Of a DNA stretch of 7,229 nucleotides, positions 1 to 6,917 are shown one piece after another. Each line of letters starts with the position of its first letter. Within the stretch, counting starts at the first letter, position 1. The stretch is from Phosphoribacter sp037046615. GTDB lineage: Bacteria > Actinomycetota > Actinomycetes > Actinomycetales > Dermatophilaceae. The DNA is taken from assembly GCA_037046615.1 (NCBI GenBank), contig JBAOHD010000036.1, positions 1-7,229 on the forward strand, given 5' to 3'. The notes beneath the pieces were generated by a model that was not told where the DNA came from, ran no database searches, and saw only the letters and a program-made list of their open reading frames with translations. Made by a program: the position numbers and the translations under genes.

Positions 1-1814
1 GGAGCGTGGCGCCGACGGGGCGGCGATCCACTTCCTCACCGAGCTCAAGATCGACGGACTGGCGATCAACCTGCGTTACGAACGCGGTCGATTGGTTCGG
101 GCGGCGACCCGTGGCGACGGGCGCACCGGGGAAGACGTCACCAACAACGTGCGCACCATCGTCGGTGTGCCGCATCAGCTGGCCACCGACTCACCGGTCG
201 CCGTGCCGGAGCTGGTCGAGGTGCGTGGCGAGGTGTTCTTCCCGGTCGCAGCCTTTGCCGAGCTCAACGCGAGCCTGGTCGAAGCCGGCCGGGCGCCGTT
301 TGCCAACCCGCGCAACGCCGCCGCCGGATCGCTGCGACAGAAAGACCCCCGGATCACCGCCACCCGCCCGCTGCGGATGATCGTGCACGGCATCGGTGCC
401 CGAACCGGCTTCGACATCACCCGCCAATCCCAGGCGTATGACGTGTTGCGCGCGCGGGGTCTGCCGACCTCCCCACACGCGCTCGTGGTCGACACCCTGG
501 CCGAAATCCAGGCCCGGATCGAGTACTTCGCGGCCCGGCGGCACGACATCGAGCACGAACTCGACGGGGTCGTGATCAAGGTCGATGAGGTCGACGTGCA
601 ACGCCGGCTAGGCGCCACCTCGCGGGCGCCCCGATGGGCGGTCGGCCTACAAGTACCCGCCAGAGGAGGTCACCACCACCCTGCTCGACATCCAGGTCAA
701 CGTCGGTCGGACCGGGCGGGTCACGCCCTATGGCGTGATGAAACCGGTCCGGGTGTCTGGCTCGACGGTGGAAATGGCAACCCTGCACAACGCCGATGAG
801 GTCCGACGCAAGGGGGTGCTGATCGGCGACACGGTGGTGCTACGTAAGGCCGGCGACGTCATCCCAGAGATCGTCGGACCGGTCGCTGAGTTGCGGACCG
901 GTGCAGAACGGGCGTTCGTGATGCCCACCCAGTGCCCCTCGTGCGGTTCAACACTGGCTCCAGAACGGTTGGCCGACAAAGATATTCGGTGTCCGAATGC
1001 GAGGAGTTGTCCGTCCCGAACTGCGGGAGCGCTTGTTTGGGTTGGCCTCCCGATCCGCCCTCGACATCGAAGCCCTCGGCTGGGAAGGCGCCATCGCGCT
1101 GCTGGAGTCGGGGGTGTTGTCGGACGAAGCTGGCCTCTTCGAGCTCACCGCCACCGACGTGGCCCGGGTGCCGCTGTATACCCGAGCTCGGCCCGTAAGA
1201 ACGACCCCGCCGAGCAGGTCGTCGCCGGTCGGGTGCTGTCCGCGAACGGGGCCAAGCTGGTCGACAACCTCGAGAAGGCGAAGGCGGCGCCGTTGTGGCG
1301 GGTGCTTGTCGCGCTATCGATCCGACACGTCGGCCCCACCGCAGCCCGCGCCCTGGCCACTCGGTTCGCCTCCCTGGCCGCGATCGAAGCGGCCACGGTG
1401 GAGCAGCTGGCGGCCACCGACGGGGTGGGGCAGGTGATCGCCGAGGCCGTGCGATCGTGGTTCGCCGAGGACTGGCACGTCGAGATCGTGCGCCGATGGG
1501 AGGCGGCGGGGGTGGCCATGGCCGATGAGATCGATCACGCCCTGCCTCGCACCCTGGACGGGCTCACCGTCGTCGTCACCGGATCGCTGGCCGGTTTCAG
1601 CCGAGACCAGAGCAAGGAAGCCATCATCATCCGCGGTGGGAAGGCGGCCGGTTCAGTCAGCCGAAAGACCGACTTCGTCGTCGTCGGGGAGAACGCCGGC
1701 TCGAAGGCGGCCAAGGCGGCCGACCTTGGGGTGCGGGTCCTCGACGAGGCGGGCTTTGTGACCCTGCTCGAGCACGGCCCTGGACGGGTTGGCACCGGCA
1801 GGAGGCGAGGATGA
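1..1814 (+). CDS. ligA: NAD-dependent DNA ligase LigA, 5' partial, with three apparent frameshifts
   Basis: LigA seals nicks in duplex DNA using NAD+, in replication (Okazaki joining) and repair. The first codon in frame is at position 2; about 105 N-terminal residues (domain Ia and the start of the adenylation domain) lie outside the window. Seen: the adenylation motif ELKIDGLAINLRYERG with catalytic Lys at 47-49, then TRGDGRTGEDVTNN, NPRNAAAGSLRQKD and ELDGVVIKVD; an OB-fold with GRTGRVTPYGVMKPV and AGDVIPEIVGPV; a four-cysteine zinc finger (CPSC...CPNARSC, about 933-1013); a helix-hairpin-helix region with SIRHVGPTAARALA; and a BRCT domain (about 1555-1770) with GGKAAGSVSRKTDFVVVGENAGSKAAKA. 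The frame moves from 2 to 3 by an extra base at 644, from 3 to 1 by an extra base in the C run at 1014-1017, and back to 3 by an apparent missing base at 1186-1190. Conserved sequence continues across each break, so I infer sequencing errors rather than a pseudogene. The corrected segment is about 602 codons, implying roughly 705-710 residues in full, normal for LigA. The stop overlaps the next start. Confidence 0.95.
1800..1805 (+). promoter_or_regulatory. Shine-Dalgarno site of the hydrolase gene
   Basis: AGGAGG, five bases before the ATG at 1811. It lies inside the ligA 3' end and fixes the start of the next gene at the ATGA overlap, which suggests translational coupling. Confidence 0.75.
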
Positions 1815-4156
1815 CCCCGCACCGGGTTGATCGCACGCTGCGCCAGGCTGCCGCGGTGGTCGGAAACTTGGCTGGGGCGAGTGGTCCACCCGAAGCGGTG
1901 CAAACCATTGCGGATGCCTACCCCGGATCGACCACGGCGCACGTGGTGTACGACCTCGGCATCGGCCTGTCGCTGGCCATCGGCGACCTGGCCGACGAGA
2001 TCGACGCGGCAGCGCTCGCGTGGGCAGGCAGACCGGTTGGCGGCGGCGTTGCCCCGACGCTCACCCTGAACGACCTGTCCATTGATAACGACCTGTCTAT
2101 TGATACGGCTGATACGGCCCCATCTGACCCGGCTCCGTCGGCGAGCTCCCGGTCGACACCGGCAACCGCCGACACCCGGTTCGCCCCCACGTCGGCCGAG
2201 GATGCGACGACGATTGGGGACGCTAAGGCGGATAGGGGCTCAATGCCGGCTGAGGACACCATGGCGACTGGGCGTTCGACGGCGCCTAGGGACTCAACGG
2301 CGCATTGGGGCTCAACGGCGCCTAGGGACGCAACGGCGCCTAGGGACTCAACGGCGCCTAGGGACTCAACGGCGCCTAGGGACTCAACGGCGCCTAGGGA
2401 CTCAACGGCACATTGGGACTCAACGGCACCTTGGGGCTCAATGCCGGCTAGGGACCCGCTGGCCGGTGGGGGCTTTGAGGCCGACGGCGACGTGCCCGCG
2501 GCAGACCCCCGGACTGGCAGAAACCGGGTCGTGCGGTGGCTGCGCGTAGCCCTGGCTTGGACCGGGTCGCGGCGAACCACTCCGGTCGTCCACCCCTGGA
2601 TGATCCGCTCCAGTGACGCCGCCTGGGAGGCGGCCGGCAAGCTCCAGGTGCATCGGGATTGGTTGACCGGTGCGGCGGCCACGGCGAGCGAGCTGCTCGA
2701 CGGCGACGCCGGGAAGGGGCCTTGGCAGGAACGTGACCAGCGTCGATCCCCGCAAGCCGTGGCGTTGGACATCGGGCATGCGCTAGGTCAGGCGCAAACC
2801 GCCTTCGAAGGATTCGCCATTGCCATTGATCGGTACGGCCCACCGTTGCGGGAGCTGCTGCGCCACTCGGGGCGTTCCCAGCTGGAGCGTGCCGGGCAGA
2901 CCGATGTCCACGTTCGTGCGTACACCGACGCGCTGTCCACCGCCGACGCGACCTGCCGGCGGGCGCTGGAGTCGGCGGTCTATGCGCTGCCCACCACCTA
3001 CCAACCAACCCCGTCCGGTCTGGTCCCGGACCCGGCGGACGCCCGCGACGCCCCAGCCAGCATGCCCACCCCTGCTGTGCCGGCCCATCCCGCGGATCAC
3101 GACCAATCATCCCTCGCGGGGCTAGTTGCGGGTCATCGACGGCAGCTGCGTGCCGAACTGGCTGGTTTGCGTCGCGATGATGTGGCGTTCGAGCGCCTGG
3201 CCACGGCGCACCGTCAGGCCGACAGCTCCCAGCTCTGGCGGCGCCTGACTGGGCAGATGACGACGGCCTGGCTGGTGCGCGACGGAGTCGGCCAATCGCG
3301 CGAGGACCTGCGCACCCGAGCCCGGCTCTATGAATCCCTGCTCAATGACCGGGTGCCCGACGGGGATGGCGACGTCCGGCTGCGTCAAGTGATCGAGTTC
3401 GACCCGGCCGGCGCGGGTCGCATCGCGGAACTATGGGGCCCGCGGCCAGCCCTCGCCGCGGCGGTGGCCATCTTCGTGCCGGGCACCGGCACGGCCATGC
3501 ACGGATTCCACCTGCCCACCGAGGTCGCCCGCGCCCTGGCCAGCGCCGATCCCGCGGGGCAAACCGCCGTGGTCGCCTGGATGGGGGCCGATTTCCCGCC
3601 CGCGATCGGCGCCCACGCGATTCGTTCCCGTTATGCCCGAACAGCCGCTCCCCGGCTGTGTGAACACATCGCTGGACTGGGCATCCCAGGGCTGACACCC
3701 GTGACCCTGATCGGTCACTCCTATGGCGGCCCGATCGTCGGGGCTGCGGAATGCCTGGGCGTGCGAGCCGAGCGGGTCATTCACCTGGCCTCGGCCGGCG
3801 CTGGGCCCGGGGTCCGATCGGTTCGCGACTACCCTCGGCGTGACGACGGCGGTCGGCCGCGCTCGGTGCGCCGATACTCGCTGCGCGCGCCGGGTGACCC
3901 GGTGGCGCTGGCGCGCGCGGTCCGCGTGGTCACGGCGCGACGAGCTGACCTGGGCGTCGATCCGGCTCAGCTGGACGGAGTGCGGGTCCTGCCCGCGGGG
4001 GTGTTCGAGGCGGACCTGCCAGGTCACCGTCGGGGCGAACCGTTGCGTGGGATTTCTGGCCACGCCCAGGTCACCATGCCCGGCACCACCGCGTTTCGCC
4101 TGATGGTCGAGATCATCACCGGAGCCAGGCTCGATCCGCGCCCACGTCTGGCCTGA
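1811..4156 (+). CDS. DUF1023-type alpha/beta hydrolase with tandem hexapeptide linker
   Basis: A 781-residue protein with no signal peptide or clear membrane segment, so probably cytoplasmic; substrate unknown. The C-terminal domain (from about residue 520) resembles the DUF1023 alpha/beta hydrolases of actinobacteria. Seen there: a strand and oxyanion-loop motif FVPGTGT at 555-561, WMGAD at 590-594, and the nucleophile elbow IGHSYGG with Ser637. Asp696 (in APGDPVAL) and His751 (in SGHAQV) are well placed to complete a Ser-Asp-His triad; that assignment is my inference. Residues 1-72 are helical and begin a WXG100-like antiparallel shape, without a WXG motif I can point to. Residues about 80-230 are low-complexity Ser/Thr/Ala/Asp-rich sequence containing the hexapeptide array. 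Residues about 261-390 and 440-505 are helical, joined by a Pro/Ala-rich linker near 395-435. The start is fixed by AGGAGG and the ATGA overlap with ligA. Unlike ligA, gatA and gatB, its frame is unbroken for 2.3 kb. The family is confident; the physiological role is not known. Confidence 0.85.
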   Translation: MTPHRVDRTLRQAAAVVGNLAGASGPPEAVQTIADAYPGSTTAHVVYDLGIGLSLAIGDLADEIDAAALAWAGRPVGGGVAPTLTLNDLSIDNDLSIDTADTAPSDPAPSASSRSTPATADTRFAPTSAEDATTIGDAKADRGSMPAEDTMATGRSTAPRDSTAHWGSTAPRDATAPRDSTAPRDSTAPRDSTAPRDSTAHWDSTAPWGSMPARDPLAGGGFEADGDVPAADPRTGRNRVVRWLRVALAWTGSRRTTPVVHPWMIRSSDAAWEAAGKLQVHRDWLTGAAATASELLDGDAGKGPWQERDQRRSPQAVALDIGHALGQAQTAFEGFAIAIDRYGPPLRELLRHSGRSQLERAGQTDVHVRAYTDALSTADATCRRALESAVYALPTTYQPTPSGLVPDPADARDAPASMPTPAVPAHPADHDQSSLAGLVAGHRRQLRAELAGLRRDDVAFERLATAHRQADSSQLWRRLTGQMTTAWLVRDGVGQSREDLRTRARLYESLLNDRVPDGDGDVRLRQVIEFDPAGAGRIAELWGPRPALAAAVAIFVPGTGTAMHGFHLPTEVARALASADPAGQTAVVAWMGADFPPAIGAHAIRSRYARTAAPRLCEHIAGLGIPGLTPVTLIGHSYGGPIVGAAECLGVRAERVIHLASAGAGPGVRSVRDYPRRDDGGRPRSVRRYSLRAPGDPVALARAVRVVTARRADLGVDPAQLDGVRVLPAGVFEADLPGHRRGEPLRGISGHAQVTMPGTTAFRLMVEIITGARLDPRPRLA
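2069..2104 (+). repeat. Two-copy 18-bp in-frame direct repeat (NDLSID)
   Basis: Two adjacent 18-base units (2069-2086 and 2087-2104) differ by one silent base (tcc/tct) and each encode Asn-Asp-Leu-Ser-Ile-Asp. They are followed by a shorter echo, TADTA. The unit length matches the larger array 120 bases downstream, although the sequences are unrelated. The repeat sits in the disordered linker of the hydrolase. Confidence 0.85.
2225..2458 (+). repeat. 18-bp tandem repeat array encoding hexapeptides (consensus TAPRDS)
   Basis: Thirteen consecutive 18-base units, all in the hydrolase frame. The core, 2279-2440, reads TAPRDS, TAHWGS, TAPRDA, TAPRDS x4, TAHWDS, TAPWGS. Four units in a row (2333-2404) are identical at every base, and 2279-2296 is identical to them. 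The outer units (2225-2278: KADRGS, MPAEDT, MATGRS; 2441-2458: MPARDP) are degenerate, as expected of an array ageing at its edges. The unit length is a multiple of three, so copy-number change alters linker length without breaking the protein. The unit uses CCT, AGG and TCA, codons uncommon in the rest of this high-GC window, and places a CCTAGG palindrome in six units. It also keeps long spurious reading frames open on both strands. Confidence 0.95.
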
Positions 4157-4179
4157 CTATCGACTCAGCGTGCCCCGGC

Positions 4180-4185
4180 TAGACT
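4180..4185 (+). promoter_or_regulatory. Candidate -10 element for leaderless gatC transcription
   Basis: TAGACT matches the actinobacterial TANNNT -10 consensus and ends seven bases before the gatC ATG, which is where transcription would begin at, or within a base of, the start codon. No Shine-Dalgarno sequence precedes gatC (the intervening bases are CACGGCC), and that fits a leaderless mRNA. I see no good -35 hexamer at 16-18 bases upstream, which is common at such promoters. The promoter assignment is inference from spacing and motif. Confidence 0.5.
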
Positions 4186-4192
4186 CACGGCC

Positions 4193-4489
4193 ATGTCATC
4201 GATCTCTCGCGACCAGGTCGCCCACCTGGCCATGCTCGCTCGAATTGAGTTGTCCGAGGCCGAGCTTGACCGGATGGCCGGCGAGATGTCGGTGATCCTG
4301 GAATCCGTGGCGCAGGTCGGGCAGGTGTCCGACGCGGACGTCCCGCCGATGTCCCACCCGATGCCGCTGGTCAACATCAGCCGCCCGGACGAACCGCGGC
4401 CCAGCCTGACCCCGCAGGACGCGCTGGCCGGCGCCCCCGAGGCCGAGGAGCAGCGCTTTGTCGTACCGCGCATTCTCACCGAAGACTGA
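4193..4489 (+). CDS. gatC: Asp-tRNA(Asn)/Glu-tRNA(Gln) amidotransferase subunit C
   Basis: GatC is the small subunit that wraps around GatA and stabilises its contact with GatB in the tRNA-dependent amidotransferase. The 98-residue length is normal. Seen: the N-terminal signature ISRDQVAHLAMLARIELSE with the typical hydrophobic heptad spacing, an amphipathic helix ELDRMAGEMSVILESVAQV, the proline-rich belt DVPPMSHPMPLVN, and a C-terminal RPDEPRPSLTPQDAL...RFVVPRILTED, which is the standard GatC ending. It lies 36 bases after the hydrolase stop and 79 bases before gatA. The ATG is chosen because the protein begins exactly where GatC proteins do and because a TANNNT element sits seven bases upstream. 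The frame is intact. Confidence 0.96.
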   Translation: MSSISRDQVAHLAMLARIELSEAELDRMAGEMSVILESVAQVGQVSDADVPPMSHPMPLVNISRPDEPRPSLTPQDALAGAPEAEEQRFVVPRILTED

Positions 4490-4537
4490 CCTGCCCCACG
4501 ACTGACTGCCCAAGACTGACCTGACCGAAGCCTGACC
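4481..4537 (+). repeat. Short CTGAC-type direct repeats in the gatC-gatA spacer
   Basis: The end of gatC and the spacer repeat an AAGACTGACCTG 12-mer exactly at 4482-4493 and 4512-4523 (30 bases apart), with degraded copies around 4499-4508 and 4527-4536. The effect is a run of CTGAC words carrying several TGA stops. It is probably a remnant of small local duplications at the gatC 3' end; I see no hairpin or regulatory motif in it. Confidence 0.6.
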
Positions 4538-4568
4538 CGCTCGCCGTGCCCACCGAGAGAGCCATCCC

Positions 4569-6090
4569 GTGACTGTCGACATCGTCCGTCAAACCGCCGC
4601 CGACCTGGCCGAGGCCCTGCAGACCAAGCAGCTCAGCTCGCTCGAGGTGGTCCAGGCCCATCTCGAGCGGATCAGCGAGGTCGACGAGCGGGTGCACGCC
4701 TACCTGTTGCGCGACGACGCCGGCGCGCTGGCCACCGCCAAGGCGGTCGACGACGCCCGGGTGGCCGGCGAAGAGCTGCCCCCGCTGGCCGGAGTGCCGA
4801 TCGCGGTCAAAGACATCGCGTGCACTCGCGGCCTGCCGACCACTGCCGGGTCGCGGATCCTCGAAGGCTGGGTGCCGCCGTACGACGCGACGATCGTGCG
4901 CCGCATCCGGGACGCTCGGATGCCGATCCTCGGCAAGACGAACATGGATGAGTTCGCGATGGGCTCCTCCACCGAACACTCTGCCTACGGCCCCTCGCGC
5001 AACCCGTGGGACCTGCGCCGCATCCCCGGCGGCTCCGGCGGCGGCACGTCCTCCGCGCTCGCCTCCTTCCAGGCCCCGTTGGCGATCGGCTCCGACACCG
5101 GCGGTTCGATCCGCCAGCCCGCCGCGGTCACCGGAACCGTGGGCACCAAGCCCACCTACGGCGGCGTCTCCCGCTACGGCGTGATCGCGCTGGCCAGCAG
5201 CCTGGACCAGATTGGGCCGTGCGGGCGCACCGTGCTTGACACGGCGCTGCTGCACGCGGTGATCGGTGGGCACGACCCGATGGACTCCACCTCGATCAAC
5301 GCCCCGGTGCCGCCGGTGGTCGAGGCGGCCCGCCGCGCCGACGTCAGCGGTATGCGGATCGGGGTGGTCAAGGAACTCACCGGGGATGGCTACCAGCCGG
5401 GGGTGCAGCAGCGCTTCGACGAGGCCCTTGAGCTGCTCACCGATGCCGGCGCCCAGGTGGTGGAGGTGTCTTGCCCGCACTTCCCGTACGCGCTGGCCGC
5501 GTACTACCTGATCATGCCGAGCGAGGCTTCCTCCAACCTGGCCAAGTACGACGCGATGCGGTATGGGATGCGGGTGGCCCCGGCGGGTGTCGAGGCCCCG
5601 AGCGCCGAGCAGGTCGATGGCCGCGACCCGCGAGGCCGGCTTCGGCGCCGAGGTGAAGCGGCGGATCATTCTAGGCACCTACGCGCTTGTCCAGTGGCTA
5701 TTACGACGCCTACTACGCGCAGGCGCAGAAGGTGCGCACCCTGATCGCCCGCGACTACGAGGCCGCGTTTGCGCAGGTGGACGTGCTGGTCGAGCCCGAC
5801 CGCGCCGACCACGGCGTTCACCATCGGGGAGAAGCTCGACGACCCGCTGGCGATGTACCTCAACGACATCGCCACCATTCCGTGCAACCTCGCCGGGGTG
5901 CCAGGCATCTCGGTGCCGAGCGGGCTCGCGCCGGAAGACGGGCTGCCCACGGGGTTTCAGATCTACGCCGCCGGCGATGGCCGATGACCGGCTCTACAAC
6001 GTCGCGGCCGCGCTGGAGGCGGCGCTGGTTCGACGGTGGGGTGGTCGGTTGCTGGACCAGATCCCTAACGTTCTTGAGCTCAGCGTCTGA
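4569..6090 (+). CDS. gatA: Asp-tRNA(Asn)/Glu-tRNA(Gln) amidotransferase subunit A, with four apparent +1 frameshifts
   Basis: GatA is the glutaminase subunit: it releases ammonia from glutamine and channels it to GatB. It belongs to the amidase-signature family. Seen: GVPIAVKDI with Lys81, IPGGSGGGTSSALAS with the cis-Ser at Ser156, and GSDTGGSIRQPA with nucleophile Ser180. These have the same spacing as the known Lys-Ser-Ser triad of bacterial GatA (79/154/178 in S. aureus, from memory). The GTG start at 4569 follows a weak GAGAGAG seven bases upstream and gives the usual N-terminus. The first 349 codons are clean. Then an extra base shifts the frame at 5616 (before MAATREAGFGAEV), 5687 (CTTG for CTG, before SSGYYDAYYAQ), 5792 (before SPTAPTTAFTIGEK) and 5970 (before PAMADDRLYNV). 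Removing the four gives about 505 residues ending at the TGA at 6088-6090, normal length and sequence. I read these as sequencing insertions, not decay. Confidence 0.95.
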
Positions 6091-6159
6091 GACAAGACGC
6101 ATCCGCAACGGGCAACGCCCAGTACCTCAGCCCGGCAGTCGACGGAACAGCCGAGGGGT

Positions 6160-6166
6160 AAGGAAG
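6160..6166 (+). promoter_or_regulatory. Ribosome binding site of gatB
   Basis: AAGGAAG nine bases before the ATG at 6176 supports that start. The 85-base gatA-gatB spacer otherwise shows no promoter or terminator that I can identify. Confidence 0.55.
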
Positions 6167-6175
6167 AGCCAGATC

Positions 6176-6507
6176 ATGTCGGACAGTTCCATTCGGACCG
6201 CCGCCGAGCCGGTGCTCAGCTACGAGGAGGCGCTCGCCTCGTTTGACCCGGTGATGGGTCTGGAGGTGCACGTCGAACTCCAACACCCGCGACGAAGATG
6301 TTCTGCGGCTGCGCCACCGAGTTCGGGGCGGCCCCGAACACGCAGGTGTGCCCGGTCTGCCTCGGGCTGCCCGGGTTCGCTGCCGGTGGTCAACGCCGCC
6401 GCGGGCCGACTCCGCGATGCGCATCGGACTGGCCCTCAACTGTGAGATCGCCTCGTGGGGTGCTGGTTCGCCCTGGAAGAACTACTTCTACCCGGACATG
6501 CCGAAAA
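6176..6507 (+). CDS. gatB: Asp-tRNA(Asn)/Glu-tRNA(Gln) amidotransferase subunit B, N-terminal fragment with frameshifts
   Basis: GatB binds the mischarged tRNA, activates the Glu/Asp with ATP and transfers ammonia from GatA. Only the first ~108 of about 500 residues are present. Seen: YEEALASFDPVMGLEVHVEL, then after correction NTRTK, MFCGCATEFGAAPNTQVCPVC with the CxC...CxxC zinc ligands, LGLPGSLPVVNAAA, DSAMRIGLALNCEIASW and KNYFYPDMPK. Extra bases are apparent at 6281, 6291, 6376 and 6404. A further 3-base excess spread over about 6459-6474 garbles the stretch normally read as CRFARKN. Just after PDMPK, where the family continues with NFQ, the similarity stops at about 6505-6508 and minus-strand lipoprotein sequence begins. 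The 5' part is certainly gatB; the break is more likely an assembly or read chimera than a true deletion, because the ribosome-supported start and the operon context are intact and the surrounding sequence is error-rich. Confidence 0.9.
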
Positions 6508-6510
6508 CAG
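6504..6510. other. Abrupt junction between gatB and an opposing lipoprotein gene
   Basis: Within a few bases the sequence changes from plus-strand gatB (ends PDMPK) to the interior of a minus-strand lipoprotein gene (in-frame through Leu99 at 6508-6510). Neither gene ends naturally here. There is no IS end, target duplication or tRNA. The CAGG beginning the shared 15-mer (see 6508-6522) starts exactly at the junction. Confidence 0.7.
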
Positions 6511-6522
6511 GTTGGCGTATTC
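6508..6522. repeat. 15-bp direct repeat, copy 1 (CAGGTTGGCGTATTC), at the junction
   Basis: This 15-mer recurs exactly at 6954-6968 in the same orientation. In both places it is read on the minus strand as Glu-Tyr-Ala-Asn-Leu: SLDEYANL in the lipoprotein and TSEEYANL in the downstream unknown protein. Flanking bases differ. It could be a chance codon match, a shared motif of related C-termini, or microhomology involved in the junction. Confidence 0.6.
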
Positions 6523-6804
6523 GTCGAGCGAGCCCAGCTCGCTTTCGAGGCCGCCCGGAATGGCCACGGGGGTGTAGTCCCAGCCCCGTTTGGCCATGCA
6601 GGAGGCTGTGAGTTCCTGTTGCTTGGTGGCCAGGTTGGGCGCATCGCCCAGGCTGAGTGCCTTTGCCAGCGGTGAGGCGTAGATCAGCTCGGCGTCGGGG
6701 GTGGCGGCATCCCCGGTGGCGTTGTCGTCACCACCAGCGCATCCGGTGGCGAGGAGCACAGTTGCCATCACGCCGATGCCGATGAAGGTTCTGTGTGTGC
6801 GCAC
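6508..6804 (-). CDS. Putative lipoprotein, 3' truncated at the junction
   Basis: A 99-residue N-terminal part of a secreted, lipid-anchored protein of unknown function. Seen: a short basic N-region (MRTHR), a hydrophobic core (FIGIGVMATVLLATG) and a lipobox LATGC with Cys22 as the lipidation site, followed by an acidic Gly/Asp/Asn-rich spacer. The mature part has one more cysteine, Cys69, in TASCMAKRGWDYTPVAIP; a CM-x-RGW/F segment of this kind is familiar in small uncharacterised actinobacterial lipoproteins, but I cannot name a family. The start is GTG at 6802-6804, preceded by GAGG about six bases upstream; an internal ATG (residue 13) would spoil the signal peptide. Translation past Leu99 runs into reverse-complemented gatB, so the residues read beyond it are not part of the protein. 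The orientation is opposite to the ligA-gat genes. Confidence 0.75.
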
Positions 6805-6847
6805 CGCTGCCTCGTCGCCGTTGGGGCCCGCCGTCTTCCGGGACCGT

Positions 6848-6904
6848 GAGCCCCACAGGTTACCGTCGGGTTTGGCCCTGCTGGGCAGCCCCGGGTGTGG
6901 GCTC
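6848..6904 (-). terminator. Candidate hairpin terminator after the unknown minus-strand gene
   Basis: GAGCCCCACA (6848-6857) and TGTGGGCTC (6896-6904) are inverted repeats with one bulged base, and an inner GCCC-TGCT-GGGC stem sits at 6875-6886. On the minus strand the structure starts 13 bases after the TGA at 6918-6920 and lies before the lipoprotein start. There is no U tract, which is common for actinobacterial terminators but leaves the call tentative. Confidence 0.35.
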
Positions 6905-6917
6905 AGGTGACGACGGC

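Noticed and set aside
2225..2458. A CRISPR-like array
   Set aside because: Units are contiguous with no spacers, lie in frame within a gene and encode a hexapeptide repeat.
1918..2772. A 284-codon open frame on the minus strand across the repeat array
   Set aside because: It is the antisense of the hydrolase gene; the 18-bp repeat keeps all such frames open and yields a monotonous GAVESL-type product with no recognisable domain or ribosome site.
4476..5678. A 400-codon minus-strand open frame opposite gatA
   Set aside because: High-GC coding DNA commonly leaves an open antisense frame. The plus strand has unmistakable GatA with its full catalytic triad, and the antisense product is a His/Gly/Arg-rich shadow.
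5616..5970. Programmed ribosomal frameshifting in gatA
   Set aside because: Four separate +1 events in 350 bases without slippery sites or stimulatory structures is not a programmed signal; it fits read errors near a contig end.
6436..6507. Extension of the lipoprotein reading frame to a stop near 6436
   Set aside because: Those residues are the reverse complement of gatB (the KNYFYPDMPK region), so they are an artefact of the junction.
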